NCBI GenBank assembly: GCA_963556695.1
Contig: CAUWAG010000006.1
Span: 310,001 to 374,000, forward strand
Origin: Anthostomella pinea
Lineage: Eukaryota > Ascomycota > Sordariomycetes > Xylariales > Xylariaceae
Reading direction: 5' to 3'
Length of the DNA stretch: 64,000 nucleotides
Shown: piece after piece, positions 1 to 16,087 of the stretch
Numbering within the stretch: the first letter of the stretch is position 1
Layout: each line of letters begins with the position of its first letter
Made by a program: the position numbers and the translations under genes
Notes under the pieces: model-generated
Seen by the model: the letters and a program-made list of their open reading frames with translations, nothing else
Told to the model about the DNA's origin: nothing
The model's database searches: none

Positions 1-24
1 GCAGACCGTACTAAGCAGTTGCAG

Positions 25-278
25 GCATGTCGAACCTTCAAAAGAACGTGCCAGTTCTAGGGGACCTGCCGCTGCTGAAGAACACGTACTACAGCATCGA
101 GCTTTTTGCCGAGCACTTCGTCCCGGAGAGGAACATGACAATCAAGTTTGCACAGGAGGAAGATGTGTACTGGGATGACGAGACGAGCAGCTGGGAGTGG
201 GTATATGGGAGACAAGAAGAGCTTCTCCTGATCAGGACCCCGGCTGAGGATGCTTCTCAGGGGCCGGCAGAACTGTAG
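25..278 (+). CDS. 3' exon of an unidentified protein-coding gene (5' part outside window)
   Basis: The reading frame is open from about position 15 to a TAG at 276-278, but an in-frame TAA lies at 12-14. That TAA is inside a branch-like ctaag (11-15) which is followed by a good acceptor, ttgcag, ending at 24. I therefore read this as the last exon of a gene whose earlier exons lie left of the window, and not as a gene starting at the ATG at 27. The encoded 83-residue tail is rich in acidic residues and has a WDDETSSWEW stretch. I do not recognise a domain. The exon could instead be a short stand-alone ORF, but the splice signals argue against that. Confidence 0.6.
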
Positions 279-2721
279 ACTGGTGGATAGGGCATATTGT
301 GCATCGACGATGTCTGCTTCTTGGCTTCATAGCAGGAGGTGGTGAGAGTATTGTTCGACACGAGCCTGTAACCCGGGGGATGCATGTACCTTTTTGGGGC
401 ATGCAGCCAAGGCGTGCCGAAGTTTCCCGACTGCGTGCCGCATCGGGAGCCAGGAACTAGGTAAACATCGATGTACCTGTAGTTCTCCTCTGCTTTCGTG
501 TGACTCTATCCCCAGATGCTTGTGAGAAAAAGAGGGGCTTGGCATCTACCAGACCCCCGGATCCGCCCAATCAGTGACTGTGCGGGGCCGCTCTCATGCG
601 GACGTTGGGGAGGGATGCGCCGCCGAGGGTGGAAATATGATGCAATCATGCTTCGAGGTGCATCTTTCGCGCAGCTGCGTTGAAGCAAGACATGGCTGCT
701 ATGTCTGTAGTAAACACCGGGAACACATCGGATGCTGAGACCTGATTCACTCGAGAAACCCGCCTACAGGCTGACACTGTGGTCCGCTGGAGTATTGAAG
801 TCAGCGAGTGATGGGTGTCTGGGTCATTCATGAGCCGAAGTGGTGTGTAGGTGGACGTATGGTATACCCAACTTTGGGTACACATGGCCATGTTGTCCAC
901 ATGCTTATCCGGCGACGTGTGATACCAGTGTTTGAAGGAGGGAATAGGTGGAAGATATGACGAGATAATGGATGGGTAATTGGTTATAACTTAAGGAATG
1001 ACTTGAACCCCCCTTTCCGAATATGAGTAAATCATGCACATAGACCGATCTGGTCGGATTGCCCATTTGGATGATGCCGAGCGCTTGCAACTACCCAACG
1101 CAGGTCAGTAAGGTCAGTAAGAATCGTCACCAGGCCTGAAACCGAGTATTGGGGTAGTTATATATAGTACCTTGGATCTTGAAGGGTTGATGACTTATGT
1201 ACGGCGACCAAAGGCTACAGCCGGGAAACGAGCAGCCTTCATGGTCGGACAGCGTGGCTTGTGAGGTTGCGCCAACGAGGTTCTATACGATCTGTGGCCG
1301 AATTGACCCAGCAGCTTGGTAGCTTCAGATCTCAAGGCGGCGGTCTGCGGCTGTGCATAGTTTTATAATCAGTAAGATGAAAGGATGATAAGGCGGTACT
1401 ATGGTACAGTGACCTTCTTACAGACAGATTGCTTCGATGGTCTGGTGTACTTGCCATGTCTAAATAATAATCTTGGGTGCAGTAGTCTGTCTTCCATTGT
1501 TGGCTAATAATAAATCGTGGAAGGCGACTTGCAGCCTGCAGCTCTTGGATCGTTCCATCCCTTTTCTGCATGCACCTTCATGTTTCCTGCCTCACGCTCG
1601 CGCTCACGGCCTGAGGAACTCCTTCCAAGTGCCTCGCTTTTCCCCGTTCGCTTAGGTTCCTGTCAACATTGAAGACAATTGGCGATACTGGGTACTTGTT
1701 TTGGTTTGCTGGCTGAGAGAACCCCCATCCATTTCCATTTCCATTTCCATTTCCATTATCTTCACTGCGAGGGAAGTATCATCAGCCGGTGTTTGTGTGA
1801 CGTTATTGGCTGCATGACGGAGCAGGACGGGCGATCCATTCGCGGTAGCATCGATCCTGCGAATGACGTTTTGCCCGCTGCCCGCTGTCCGCTGCTAGAG
1901 AGACAAGACCCAGACCCCGGGACCCAGACTGCCAGACCACAAGGACACCGACGACGGGCGACGTCGCTCTGCGAAACACCTCACCACCTCACCACATGTA
2001 CTTCACCACTTGCTACGTTCTATTTTATTCTCTGACCACATAGAACATAGACCGAATACTGGTGCCGGTAACGTACAGTTTTGGCGCTTCCTGACGACAC
2101 CCACGCGTTCTCACTATCTTCGCCATTGGTCTTTCCATCACTATTCTCCGTGTCCTACCATCTGTCACCACGGTCACCACGGTCACCACGGTCACGGCTG
2201 AGCGAGCATCTTCCACCATTGTGTTGCTCTGATCGGAAGAACCACACCGTTGCGACCTCGAAGCCTCCGGGTCGATAGGTCAAATAGGTCAATATACTTT
2301 CCGTTAGTTTAGATGATTGATTAGCCGTTAGTCAACCCACCCAAGAACGAATTCACACCAACCAAAGAACCAAAGAACCAAAGCTGACTCGAGACTCAAC
2401 ATCACAGCGCATCACATCTTATCACGTCCACGCTCCCATCGCAGTGGAAAGCACCGATAGCTTGCCGACCGACCGACGTCTCCATTCATTCATCCATCCA
2501 CCACCACTTCTGCCAGAGCATCTAGATTGATCCTCGTCCTCATTTGCAACAACAACGATCCTGACTTGCACCGAATTCGACATCGCCCGAACCTAATTCC
2601 AGACCAGAGACGCCCGTTGCTCAACCGATTTCCGGATAGCTACCTGCCTTTGCGATCGACTTTCTAGCGCCTCTCGACAAAGTTTGTTCAACTTGGCGCG
2701 ACCGCTGCCTCTCCCATCACC
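279..2721. other. 2.4 kb intergenic region and probable promoter/5' UTR of the SR-protein kinase
   Basis: No gene is supported here; open frames are short, overlap each other and lack protein-like composition. The region holds simple repeats: about five CCATTT units near 1729-1757 and a 9-bp CACCACGGT repeat (three to four units) near 2160-2197. From about 2330 to 2721 the sequence becomes C/A rich with repeated AACCAAAG words, as is common for long 5' leaders of fungal genes, so the kinase transcript may start several hundred bases upstream of its ATG. Confidence 0.5.
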
Positions 2722-6441
<3,720 letters not shown>

Positions 6442-8357
6442 GCACGCAGTTTACGCAGTTGGCGCGCTGTCGAGCAAATGTTTGCAGTTGAATAAGCAGC
6501 TGGTTGGTGCTTAATCCAGTCAATTGCGCCTAGCATGAAGGCCCGTGCCAGCTGCTTATGCAGATTATTATTATCTTCAGCGCTTGGTAGAGTTTGTTCG
6601 ACGTGGACCCTGCGCAGGATATTGCCCGCTGGTCGTCGACACTGTCTTCATGTTGTCAGCGATGTGAAAGATCAGACCCGCAATGGTGTGTATCGGGAAC
6701 GAGGCGGAAGGGGAAAAGAACCCGGAAGCTGTGTCTACAAGAGCCGGGACTTGTCTCTCAAATATCAATGCTGTTCATATTAGTGGAATACACACACTAG
6801 GGTAAGCAGCGTTGATTGCAAAAGCCATATTTGATGCTCATTCCAGTATAAAAATTCATTGAAGTGTGAATAGATGTGCAACTTGCTCTGGTGATCGAGG
6901 GAAGGGTATACGGAGACTTCTGAAGGTTCAGTGTACCTTCAACAGAGCAAGTGAGTTACTTATGTCCTTGGTGGTGACACGAGTAACGTCTATAATGTGT
7001 TAGGGGACGAACGACTGGAGCTTTTCTGCTCTGGGGTATGGGATTAGGTCGGGTTGATCTTGCTTGGGATGATGTTTAAGTTAGGTAGCGAGCCACGTCA
7101 AGGTCGACGTCGTATCTGGTGGGTATGGGAAGGGCGTGGGGAGAAGGGCTTTGAGGTCGTTTGGATATTTTTAGTTGCGATGGAAGAGGCCCCCGAGAGG
7201 ACGATGGTTTATTGGGACAGGAGATCCCAGAGATTTGCACACGAGGGTGGAACGCTCCTCGGCTAGGTTCTATCGTCCTTCTTGGAGGTGTGCGCTGTGA
7301 GATACGACTGCGTGCGTATATACTTATACATGTACATGTAGATATGTCGATGTTCAAGCCGGGATGGCAACGCATATTAGGACGAAGAGTCAGTTCGGAC
7401 TGCAGTGTGCTTGAGTCATGGGGGCTAGATAGAGATAGGATGCGAATGCGGTGGGACGGGCATGCCTATCCTTGAGATTGCTATGATGCTGAGCGAAAAC
7501 ACACGGGAAAGAGCAGGGGTTTAGTGGTGTTTGATGCTGGAAGTGCCGGTGTTCTGGATACTGATTGATGTTGCCTTCACTAAAACTGGTATTCCCCTGT
7601 TGCACTTCTCTTTTCTCACTGTCTTCATACCCGGCGTTATCCTAGACTTGACTCTTGTGAGAAGGATCACACCGCGTGTGGCTCTAGTCCGCGTAGACAA
7701 CTAAGTAAGTGAGCATGTATGTGACTGACATGCTGTTCTGACAAGAAGAAGGCTGGCCGGCAGAGACGTATGAAAGTGATAAAGTTAATACAGCGAGTTC
7801 ACCACCGATGGAGTAGAGCTACAACTGGGAGAGGATGACCGAGCTGGAACTGCGAATGTATGCAAATTACTTTCGGACTCGGGGGTAGCTCCGTTAGCAA
7901 ATCTGGGCGAATACTCGACGATGGAATAGACCGACCTATTGCACACCTGATTATCCGTCCATCGGCAACATCTATCTCGCCGGATTAGTTGGATCTGGAT
8001 AGTGTTTAGAGTGGTACGGTATGTTAGGGGCAAGATATCATGGCGGATTTATCTCCTCAGCAGCGACAAGCAGTATAAAAAGCCATTCGCCAGTCAAACC
8101 ACGAGCCAAGTGGAATTGCAGAGGATTGTAGACACACGAATCAAGTTTTTATTCATGTGGACCTATGTAACTCGTACAGCAGAGGCGCCCTTGCCTGACG
8201 CCAGGAAGCCTTTTCACCTAACCTAGCTTAAGTCTCATGCCCGCGATGTCAAGGCAAATCATCCCACGGCAACCGAACTCCGATATGCAGGGCATTTGGT
8301 ATGCTAACCCGAAGCATAAGCTCCTGCAAAATACACACCCAGGTGAATCTGGTGTCC
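6442..8357. other. 1.9 kb intergenic region between convergent genes
   Basis: This stretch lies between the stop codons of the kinase gene (plus) and the Iws1 gene (minus), so it should contain both 3' UTRs. I see no convincing coding exon, repeat or RNA gene; the open frames are short and use non-ATG starts. Confidence 0.5.
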
Positions 8358-9750
8358 TCAACCCTTCTTCTTCCCTCTCTGGGTCATCTTGCGGAACGCC
8401 TCGTGGCCGCTGGCGCCGATGGGCCGATGTTCAGGACCTCTGGAGGCATCGAACGAGCTTACCGGCGCAATGGTGTAGGCCTGGGGTAGACCAACGACCC
8501 GAGCACGGTTGCTAGCGTTCTGGGGCGCGAGTATACGCTGGCGCTCTGCGTCCCGTATGACTTCTGCGGCCGGGCGCTGAGTGAGAGTGACCTGGCTGGA
8601 TCCGCTCTTCAGGCGCGCGCTTACGGCTCTAGGGTTACAGGTCAGTACGAAGATCTCGGCAATAGGGTCTGCGAAGGATACGTACTGTGCATCGTAATTG
8701 CGTGTCTCGACTCGGCGCTTCTTGTAGTCATCAGTACGGTTCAAGATAGGTCTACTCCATTCACCCAGTAGACGCTCCGCCATGCGCTTGATGCCGATCT
8801 CGGGTCTCTTGCTCTTGGTGTAGAACAGGACGATCTTGCCAATGCCGCTGGATTTCAGTGCCTCCTTTTCGATAGGTAGTCGAATCAGGGCTTGGAAGAT
8901 GTCGCGCTGGATGCTGTACGCAGGGAGCGAGCCATCATCCAGAGGCTCGAGGAAGTACGTGACGTGCTGAAGGAAGTTGGTGTCGGGGTCGACAACGGCG
9001 GCTTGGTTGTTATTCCGGTTGAGCAAGGACATGACTTCTGGGAGTAGCTTTAGTTTTTGGAGAGCGGGTTGGCCTTCCTTGCGGGCTTCGATGTCGGCTT
9101 TGCAAGCATTTTCCATGCGAACCTTGAGGTCAGCGATTTGCTCGTCCAGCTCATCTTCGAGGTCCTAGTCGGTATCTGTTAGTCATTGCGAGGGTAACCC
9201 CAAGGTGACGATAGTGCAGCGTTACCTCTTCGTCCTTCTTCTTCCGCCTCGTGGTTTTTGGCTTGATCTCCTTCTTGGCAGCTCGCTCGATGGCCCTCCG
9301 CCGTCTCTCCTCGGGTGTCAGGTTCTCCTCGATCTCGGGCGCAGGTGAAGCTTTCCGAGTTTCTCTTTCTCCGGCCGTCTTACGAACTCGCTTTGTAGTC
9401 AAAATCTCCCCATCGGCTCCGTCATTGTCGTCGCGGTCCCGAGCTCGTTTCTTCTCCCGGCGTCCCTCCTTTGGCTTCTTGGTGGCAGTGCCCTTCCTCT
9501 TGGAAGCCTTCAGTGTTCGCGCAACATCCTCGTCTATTTCGACTGGCTTCTCCTCGATACGGGCGGCGGACGGATCGTAGTCATCGAACTGGTCTTCGTC
9601 GATTTCCGAGAGGGCGTCCGAGTCTTTGTCTGAGTCGGCCGCATCAGCCACGTCATAATCGCCCAGCTCTCGAGGCCTGTCGTTGGTTTCCTCTTCATGA
9701 AGGCTCTGGGCGGGAGCCGGTGAGCCCGCGGGCGAGTCGATGCCCGACAT
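8358..9750 (-). CDS. iws1: Transcription elongation factor Iws1/Spn1
   Basis: Two exons on the minus strand (9750-9226 and 9164-8358) are joined in phase over a 61-nt intron with donor gtaacg, a ctaac branch site and acceptor tag, giving 443 residues. The first 175 residues are highly charged: an acidic region (DSDKDSDALSEIDEDQFDDYD) is followed by Lys/Arg-rich patches and an ERRRRAIERAAKKE stretch. Residues about 213-314 form the TFIIS N-terminal-like (LW) fold of Iws1, recognisable by LLPEVMSLL, SIQRDIFQALIRLPI, SGIGKIVLFYTKS and AERLLGEWSRPI. Iws1 acts in the nucleus with Spt6 and RNA polymerase II during elongation and mRNA export. The C-terminal tail ends in RGKKKG. It shares a 684-bp upstream region with the divergent Brl1 gene. 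Length and architecture are normal for fungal Iws1. Confidence 0.92.
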
Positions 9751-10434
9751 GATGAATCCAACGCTGCCTGGCGAGGACGCGGACCTTCGAGGTGGATGGA
9801 GGAAGAGCAGCCTGGGAAGATGGGGAAAGCAGCGATCGAGAACCGTGTCGATGTCGCTACTCCGAATCTCGGAAAAGGGAAGAGCCCCAAAGATTGCGAA
9901 AGAAAGGAGGTACCTGAGGCGTTACTCGGTATGCGTTGATGATAAAGTCGCGAAAGAATCTTGGTGTTTGGAGAGCGTTGGCAGCACCACACAGCTTCAT
10001 CTAACAACCAAGCAGCCAAGTACCACCCAAACGAATATTTATCTAAGAGAGCGACGGATCGGTGATAAAGTAAAGCTTGGACTCCTGCACGCAGGTACAG
10101 TACATTCCATGTCTAAAATTTGGTGGCCCGAGCACGGTGCCCTGCCACACCCCCTAAAGCTGCTGTGGCGTCAGTAGCGCCGATCTTGGGAAAGCTTTGA
10201 ATGTTTACTTTTTGAGCTCAAAGCTGACCCGTCATCGTTGCTCCCCAGACACATCGCGTCTCAAGCTGTCGCAACACCATCTGCACATACCAACGGTGGT
10301 CCAAGACGCAGCTCAGCTCCTTGACGACAAGCGACGCGCATTGCTTCCACTGCGGCGACCGCTGCATGTAAATCATCTGCTGCTAGGTAGCTCTTCTAAA
10401 TCTGTGATCGCTGGCTTTCAAACGACGACCTATC
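9751..10434. promoter_or_regulatory. Divergent promoter region shared by iws1 (minus) and brl1 (plus)
   Basis: The two start codons face away from each other with 684 bp between them. No coding exon is supported inside. This is inferred from gene arrangement only; I do not see a defined binding-site cluster. Confidence 0.5.
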
Positions 10435-11990
10435 ATGGACAAACGCACCTACGAATCTCCTATGGACTGGGAATACCAGACCACCGGCCCCATGGACCCC
10501 TCGAGTCCCTTCGCCCAATCGTCCAAACAGGCACAGGACAGAAGTGAGTGCCTTTCCCTTGTCTTTTGCGAACCAGGCCTGCCCGGAAGGACCGCGAGCT
10601 AACTGGTCTTCCTGAGGCAGACAAATTTGGCTCATCTTCAAACTTTGGCACCTTTGGCCAGAGCCCCTTCACCCGTACCAACAGCTCGCCCTCCAAACCG
10701 GCACCCCATAGTCCTTCCATCTTTTCCGGCTCCCACTTGCAGAGGACGACTACAGCGCCACCATTTCGGAACCCTGCTTTTACCACCCCGCGCAAGCCAT
10801 TCGACATGGATGCGCTCTCCGAGATCTCGGCTGCCGAATCAAGCCCAGCCGGTAGTAACGGCTCTGACTTTGCAGACACGCCTGAGCACGACGAATTGTA
10901 TGACCTTCGCCACCGGACCATCACTCCTGCGACCATGAGCAGGAAGAATTCGATTGTGGGAAAGAAGGCCAGCGGGAAGGGCGACATAATGAAACCTACG
11001 TTTGCGTCGCGGGACAAGGTGCGCAAGAGGAAACGATACAACACCGACAGGGACATCAGTCGCTATCGCATGCCCTATATCCATCCCGAAGAATACGACG
11101 AGACAGATTATGAGTCTGACGACAGTACCTTTCAGCCGGGAAGAGCCCCAAAGTCTCAGAAGAAGCGTGGCAATGGTGGCTGGTTCGGGAGCTTCTTGAC
11201 GCTCATCCAGAAGCACCCGTACGTGCCGAGCATACTGGGCTACTGGATGAGCCTCGCCTTTAATGGTGTCATCATGAGTGGGGTTTTCTGGATTGCGTGG
11301 GAGATTATCGCCGGATTGCGGAAAGACTTCGCCCAAGCAAGGTCGGCCGTTCGGGAAGACATCGTCTACGAGATCACCAAGTGCAGGACCGACTTCATAG
11401 CGAACAGGTGTGTCCCGTTGGAACAGCGACTACCGGCAATGCACGAGCTGTGTGAGCAATGGGATGCCTGCATGAACCAGAACCCCGAGGCTGTCAAGAA
11501 TGTCCAGCTCGGCGCCAAGGGCATCGTGGAGATCGTCAACGAGATTGTTGACACCATGTCTTATAAGACCATCGTAAGCCATTGCCGAGGTAGTGTCTGC
11601 AAGCTGACCATGCTAACTGTGAGATAGGCTCTCGGTGTTCTGCTGATTGTCATATTCGCCTTCAGCGGACGGTCTATATACAAGAGTACCACCAATTATC
11701 CCGATTGGCCGAGACAACCACCTCCGTACGCCCAGCACCACGGAGGGGATCAGCATCTGCTGGGACCATCGCCTCAAGTCTACTGGCAAGCTCTGCAGCC
11801 CCAGACGCCCCGTCATCTCAATGCTAGACATCTTGTCAGCAACGAGGAGACGCCCGACACGGATGGGTCGCCGCCGTCACGGTTCAAGGCTCTGACTGTA
11901 CCACAAACACCAGGGACGCGGCGGAGTCCATCCAAAGAAGAAAGAGGGAGAAGTCTCACGAAGAGCCGGAGTCCAAGTAAGCGGTACTGA
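10435..11990 (+). CDS. brl1: Brl1/Brr6-family nuclear envelope membrane protein
   Basis: Three exons (10435-10543, 10621-11573, 11628-11990) join in phase to 474 residues. The N-terminal ~230 residues are Ser/Pro/Thr-rich and polar, with a basic patch (RKRKRYNTDRDISRYRMP). A hydrophobic segment around residues 242-268 (GYWMSLAFNGVIMSGVFWIA) is followed by a lumenal loop with four cysteines (TKCRTDF, NRCVPLE, HELCEQ, DACMNQ; about 295-325), and then a second membrane span at about 355-372 (ALGVLLIVIFAFSG). Two membrane spans bracketing a four-Cys loop is the signature of the Brr6/Brl1 family, which acts at the nuclear envelope in nuclear pore assembly and lipid homeostasis. The tail after the second span is Pro/Gln-rich and ends in SPSK repeats. 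Introns are 77 and 54 nt with consensus sites. Brl1 versus Brr6 cannot be settled from the sequence alone. Confidence 0.88.
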
Positions 11991-12420
11991 AAGTACTAGA
12001 AGTGTATATATCACAGATGGGGAGGTAGCTCCGGGTCATGTATGCTAGGCCTCCCAACATCAAACTGTTCATGATGTTTTGGTCCATCAGATTTCCCCTG
12101 ATAGACCGCTATCTGAGCCCCGTACTGTATTGCAAGGAACACTGCTAGCTGAGATAGTGAAAACCAGCCCGCGACCTTACACTTTTATTCCAAAGATCAT
12201 GCATCATGACAAAGGGCTCTGCCAACCAGATCATTCATAACACCCAGTGGGCCGCGGCCCTACACGCCGAGTCTAACGCGCAGGAATATTTTGATATGAA
12301 GCCCTCACCGTTTCTAGAGAGCTTGAGTATTGGTAGTGGTACACGGTCCCCTTTCACGAACCTCGACAGTTTGAGTCTCTATTAGGTGAAGACAATTGCA
12401 GCAAAAGGCAAACTGGGCAG
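11991..12420. other. 3' flank of brl1 leading into AT-rich block
   Basis: Normal-composition sequence without a supportable gene; it should include the brl1 3' UTR. Base composition drops sharply after about 12430. Confidence 0.45.
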
Positions 12421-13620
12421 GAACTAAAAAGGACATGCTAAACCCTTATAAGTTCATATACACGTCTTATTTACCGAGCGAAAAGTATGTTTATTATAAA
12501 TGAAATAAGCACGTTAAAATAAGTATTAAGAATGGCTTTTTAACTATAAGTTACTTATTATAGCTTATTTATTTTAATACTACTAAATTTTTATGTATAT
12601 TATGACATTATTCTTAATGTAACGCGTATAAAGCTTTATAAAGGCTGAATATACTTTTCTCAAAAACCACTATAATAAAGCTGATTATAAAAAATAAAAA
12701 AAGAGCTACCTAGCATAAAAGGCTAAGATATAATACGAAAAACGTAAATTAAATAAACCGAAGAATTAAGTGTAAATTATATATAGTACATGGTTTTTGA
12801 GAATTTTTAACCAAAAAATATATCTTTTATGTTTAAAATACACCGGTTACTAGCCACGTTACTAGCTACGTTACTAGCTATAATACTACTTTACAACATC
12901 CGGTTTTAAACGTAAGTAACGTACGTAACTACGTAAGCCTTAAAACAATTAAAATCTCTAAATAAGCAGCTTCTTTATTATATATAAAATTTACATTACC
13001 TCAACTCGAATGAATAACCTGTTAAAGTATAAATCCGATTATATTTATAATTATACATTATTATATCATTAATGATATTAAAATATCGCCGTATATATCT
13101 TTATTTATATATAATCTTTTATTGCTCGCCTAAATCCCTTATACCTATTTCTTTTTACTTAAAAATAAAAGAATTGCTCTTTTAAAGCAACGCTTGATAT
13201 ATGTGATTTATATTGTTATATAAATTAATGTTAAAATCGATCGTTTTTTATGTTGGTAGCTTCAAAAAACATTCGTTTAAAATCTCGGTCGTTGATAATT
13301 AAGTATTAATTACGTCGGTCGCGATAATTTAAAATCGTATATAAGTATTATATAAATGATAATACTTACGTTTTTATTATTAAATAATAAGCTTAGTTTC
13401 TAATATTATCAATTAAATGAATAGAAATATATAATGCAAGATTAAATATGTATCGAAAATAAGTTACTATTGACTCGATAAAAATAACGATTAAAATTTT
13501 AATATAATCAACTAGTATTTTTAATCGTTACGTTTTTTGAAATGGGTTTATATTAAAAGAAGTATATTGGAATTGTTTTAAAAAGCATTGATAAAGTTTT
13601 AAAAACATTACGTGATATTC
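12421..13620. repeat. AT-rich block, probably RIP-degraded repeat DNA
   Basis: About 1.2 kb of strongly A+T-rich sequence dense in TA dinucleotides, with no open frame of note. Such blocks in ascomycetes typically are transposon copies decayed by repeat-induced point mutation. A segment around 12780-12900, containing three spaced TTACTAG words, has a recognisable relative in inverted orientation at about 36925-37045, which supports a repeat origin. Confidence 0.65.
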
Positions 13621-14789
13621 CAAAAGGTCTACGGGTAATATTCACTAGCAAATTGGTCATCAGCATGTTGTGAACTTCGTATAACTTTGTTTGGAAGCAA
13701 GAGCCTTCTGTGTAAGGTAGCTATACTGTGCTCTGTTGCAGGGCTATGATAGCTCTCAAGGCTCTTGAACTGTACCATCAAAGGCAGGTCCAGGGGCACA
13801 GCTGGGTGATACAAGGGCTGTCCAAGGGCCGAGCGTGCCATAGGCGTGAGCGTAGCTAGCGTACAGAAGGTCCCATCTCTTGCCGTGTCACGGCGAGCAT
13901 ACTGAGGAGCTGGGACATGGCCTGCAGCAAGCAGCTATTACTCTATTGACGAGAATATCAAGACTAGAGAGGAAAGGAAGAGAGAGAGAGATAGGTACAG
14001 TGGGAGGCTGCCCCTTTAAGGGGATCCCCTGGTCAGATCCTTCCCCTATTAGGAAGTATCCACTTGTCATGTGGGAAGGTCTGTGCAGGCCGTCACATGC
14101 CGTATGTGTTGTTTTGGTGTTGTTGAAGGATGGAGGTCAGGCGTGCTATAGCACTCCAGGAGATTGAACATGGCTTTGATCTGAAGTCCTGCTAGAGTGT
14201 AACATTTTGGATGAGAGCGAATGGTTTCACGTGTAAAGACTTTGCTAAAAGAGTGTGCGTGCTGTAGCACGCTTCAAATTGCCCTAGAAAAGTTCGATTC
14301 ATGCCAGGTTTCGAAATTTTGGCATAACTTCAACGGGCCCAATTGAGAAACATAAATAGGGGTAGAAGATTGGCTTCAGAGAGTGTGAAGGCTTATATAG
14401 TGGCTTCAGGGAGTGAAAGCTTGGTATGGATGTACTATAGCACATAAAAGAGTTTGTTAAAGAGCATCTTGCTTGCCATAATCCAAAATATTGGCATAAC
14501 TTTGACGGGCCCAATCAAGAACGCAGAAAAAAGGGGTAAGAAGTGTGTGAATAGCTCCAGGCGTGGAGGCTTATAACGGTGGCTTCAAGGACTGAAGGCT
14601 TTGATTCAAGTGAAAAAGGAGGTTGTACGCGAACTGGATTGCAGGTATGAATGCCTAGTTACTACCCTTCTCCTGATCCTGTGCGCGTTACCTAAAGTTT
14701 ATCATGACCCCATTCATCCACATGTGGTGAGGCAGCAGTGAGAGATCAGGGCTAGGGATTGGGCATTCAGGGACGCCTATCGATATAAA
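13621..14789. repeat. Degenerate tandem repeats next to the DIRS-like fragment
   Basis: Normal-GC sequence with imperfect repetition. A block containing TTGGCATAACTT, then ACGGGCCCAAT, then GGGGTA, then a GGCTTAT ... GGTGGCTTCA string occurs at about 14285-14460 and again at about 14464-14620, roughly 176 bp apart. A weaker third unit with GTGCTATAGCAC-like palindromes precedes them. No real gene is supported. Because the repeats lie just downstream of the recombinase remnant, they may belong to the non-coding end of the DIRS-like element. Confidence 0.5.
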
Positions 14790-15715
14790 CCGACGTCTGT
14801 ACTATGTTAACAGCTGCGTAAAAGAGATTTGTAGCAAACCGTTGTTGTAACTTGAGCCTGGCGCCTTTGCTCGTCTTGAAGTAACGCTTGACTGCATCTG
14901 AGGACCATCTGCCCAGGATTTTGATCTCTTCTTCTAATAATCCAAGGTCAGATGCTCATTAAACGGCGCCACGGCAGAAGCTATGGCCTTTGTACGTGTT
15001 GAGAAAGATGCTCAAGTTCGAAAGGCGTCTAGCAAGGTTCTTCAGGGCGCGCACTCTGATAAAAGGGCCCAAAAGGAGTGAGAATAGGGGTCTCTTCCTG
15101 CTGTTGTGACGAGGGTGCTCTTCCCACTGTAACCGTTGACCCATATGGTCAACTGGGCATGCTTTGTCGTTGGTAGCAGAGACGAGGATTGGCACCCCTT
15201 TTTGCTCTTTATCGGTCTTGCTAGTCCGAAGCAACAGCGTGTAATGATCTCTTGCTGAGGTTGGTGTTAAATGAGAGCCGGAGATAGACACTGGAAGATC
15301 TCCAGTGGGGCAGAGACGCACAGGGCATCTGACCCACCAAGAAGACAGATGATCAATCTCTGCACACAGAACAAGAACACAATCAATAGAATCAATCAAC
15401 ATCCGGGTATTCAACAGTTGGAGTAATACACAAAGGAGTCAGCTGTTCGTGTGAGGACCTGAATTCATTATTCAGAGCCTTTTCTTTGTGGGTAACCTCT
15501 CCAAGACGAAGAAAACCATGTCAGTAAGCACTGAATGCTGCGTTTGCAACCTTTGTATCGCTTGGATGTTTGCCGCGAGTAGCCTTTTTGCTGAAAAGCT
15601 GAAGGAAGAGGTTATGAGGTAAAGGAGGCTTTTTGGTGCTTCTGAAGTCTGATTCAGGGAACTTCATCTTGGCACCCTGAATAAGGCATCTAACTTGGGG
15701 ATTGTCGAACACCTG
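14790..15715 (-). pseudogene. DIRS-like tyrosine recombinase remnant
   Basis: Three frame-shifted pieces cover the recombinase. At 15712-15521 it reads NPQVRCLIQGAKMKFPE and KKPPLPHNLFLQLFSKK. At 15414-14959 it reads LLRTSKTDKEQKGVPILVSA and, at its end, the GHSFCRGAV box corresponding to the H-x-x-R region. After a frame change near 14950 it continues as EEEIKILGRWSSDAVKRYF, whose final Tyr is the expected nucleophile. These motifs are those of DIRS-type recombinases rather than LTR integrases. At least two frame changes and stop codons make it non-functional. Confidence 0.75.
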
Positions 15716-16087
15716 AAGGCCGTAACAGAGATCTTTGTGAACAGATCTGAGGGCTGATAGATATGCTTCAATAGTAGAACCTCCAATTTGCTGATGGCAA
15801 ACCTCTCTGTACGCTCGTGTAACTACTCATCCAATGATAGCCCACCTTGGAGCAGGCCAAGGCTTGCAGGCATGTTCGTGGCACCAGGATTCAAAGGAAC
15901 GTACTGCTGTATTGTATCGGCGCCTCGTATTCAAATGGGAGACCTGCCCATAGCAGCTCAATATAGCGAATATCAGTGGTGATAGGTACTAGACATTAAA
16001 TAAAGTCAGGGGTTGGCTCTGTAACAAGGGGCTCTGCCAGTTGATGCACAGATTAGCACAAATATCTCATTTATTACATGATAGAGT

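Noticed and set aside
9251..9752. Plus-strand frames opposite the first iws1 exon.
   Set aside because: They are shadows of the charged Iws1 coding sequence; the minus-strand product is a recognised family with conserved splice sites.
10839..11336. Minus-strand frame of 165 codons opposite brl1.
   Set aside because: Antisense shadow; the plus-strand protein has membrane spans and cysteines of a known family.
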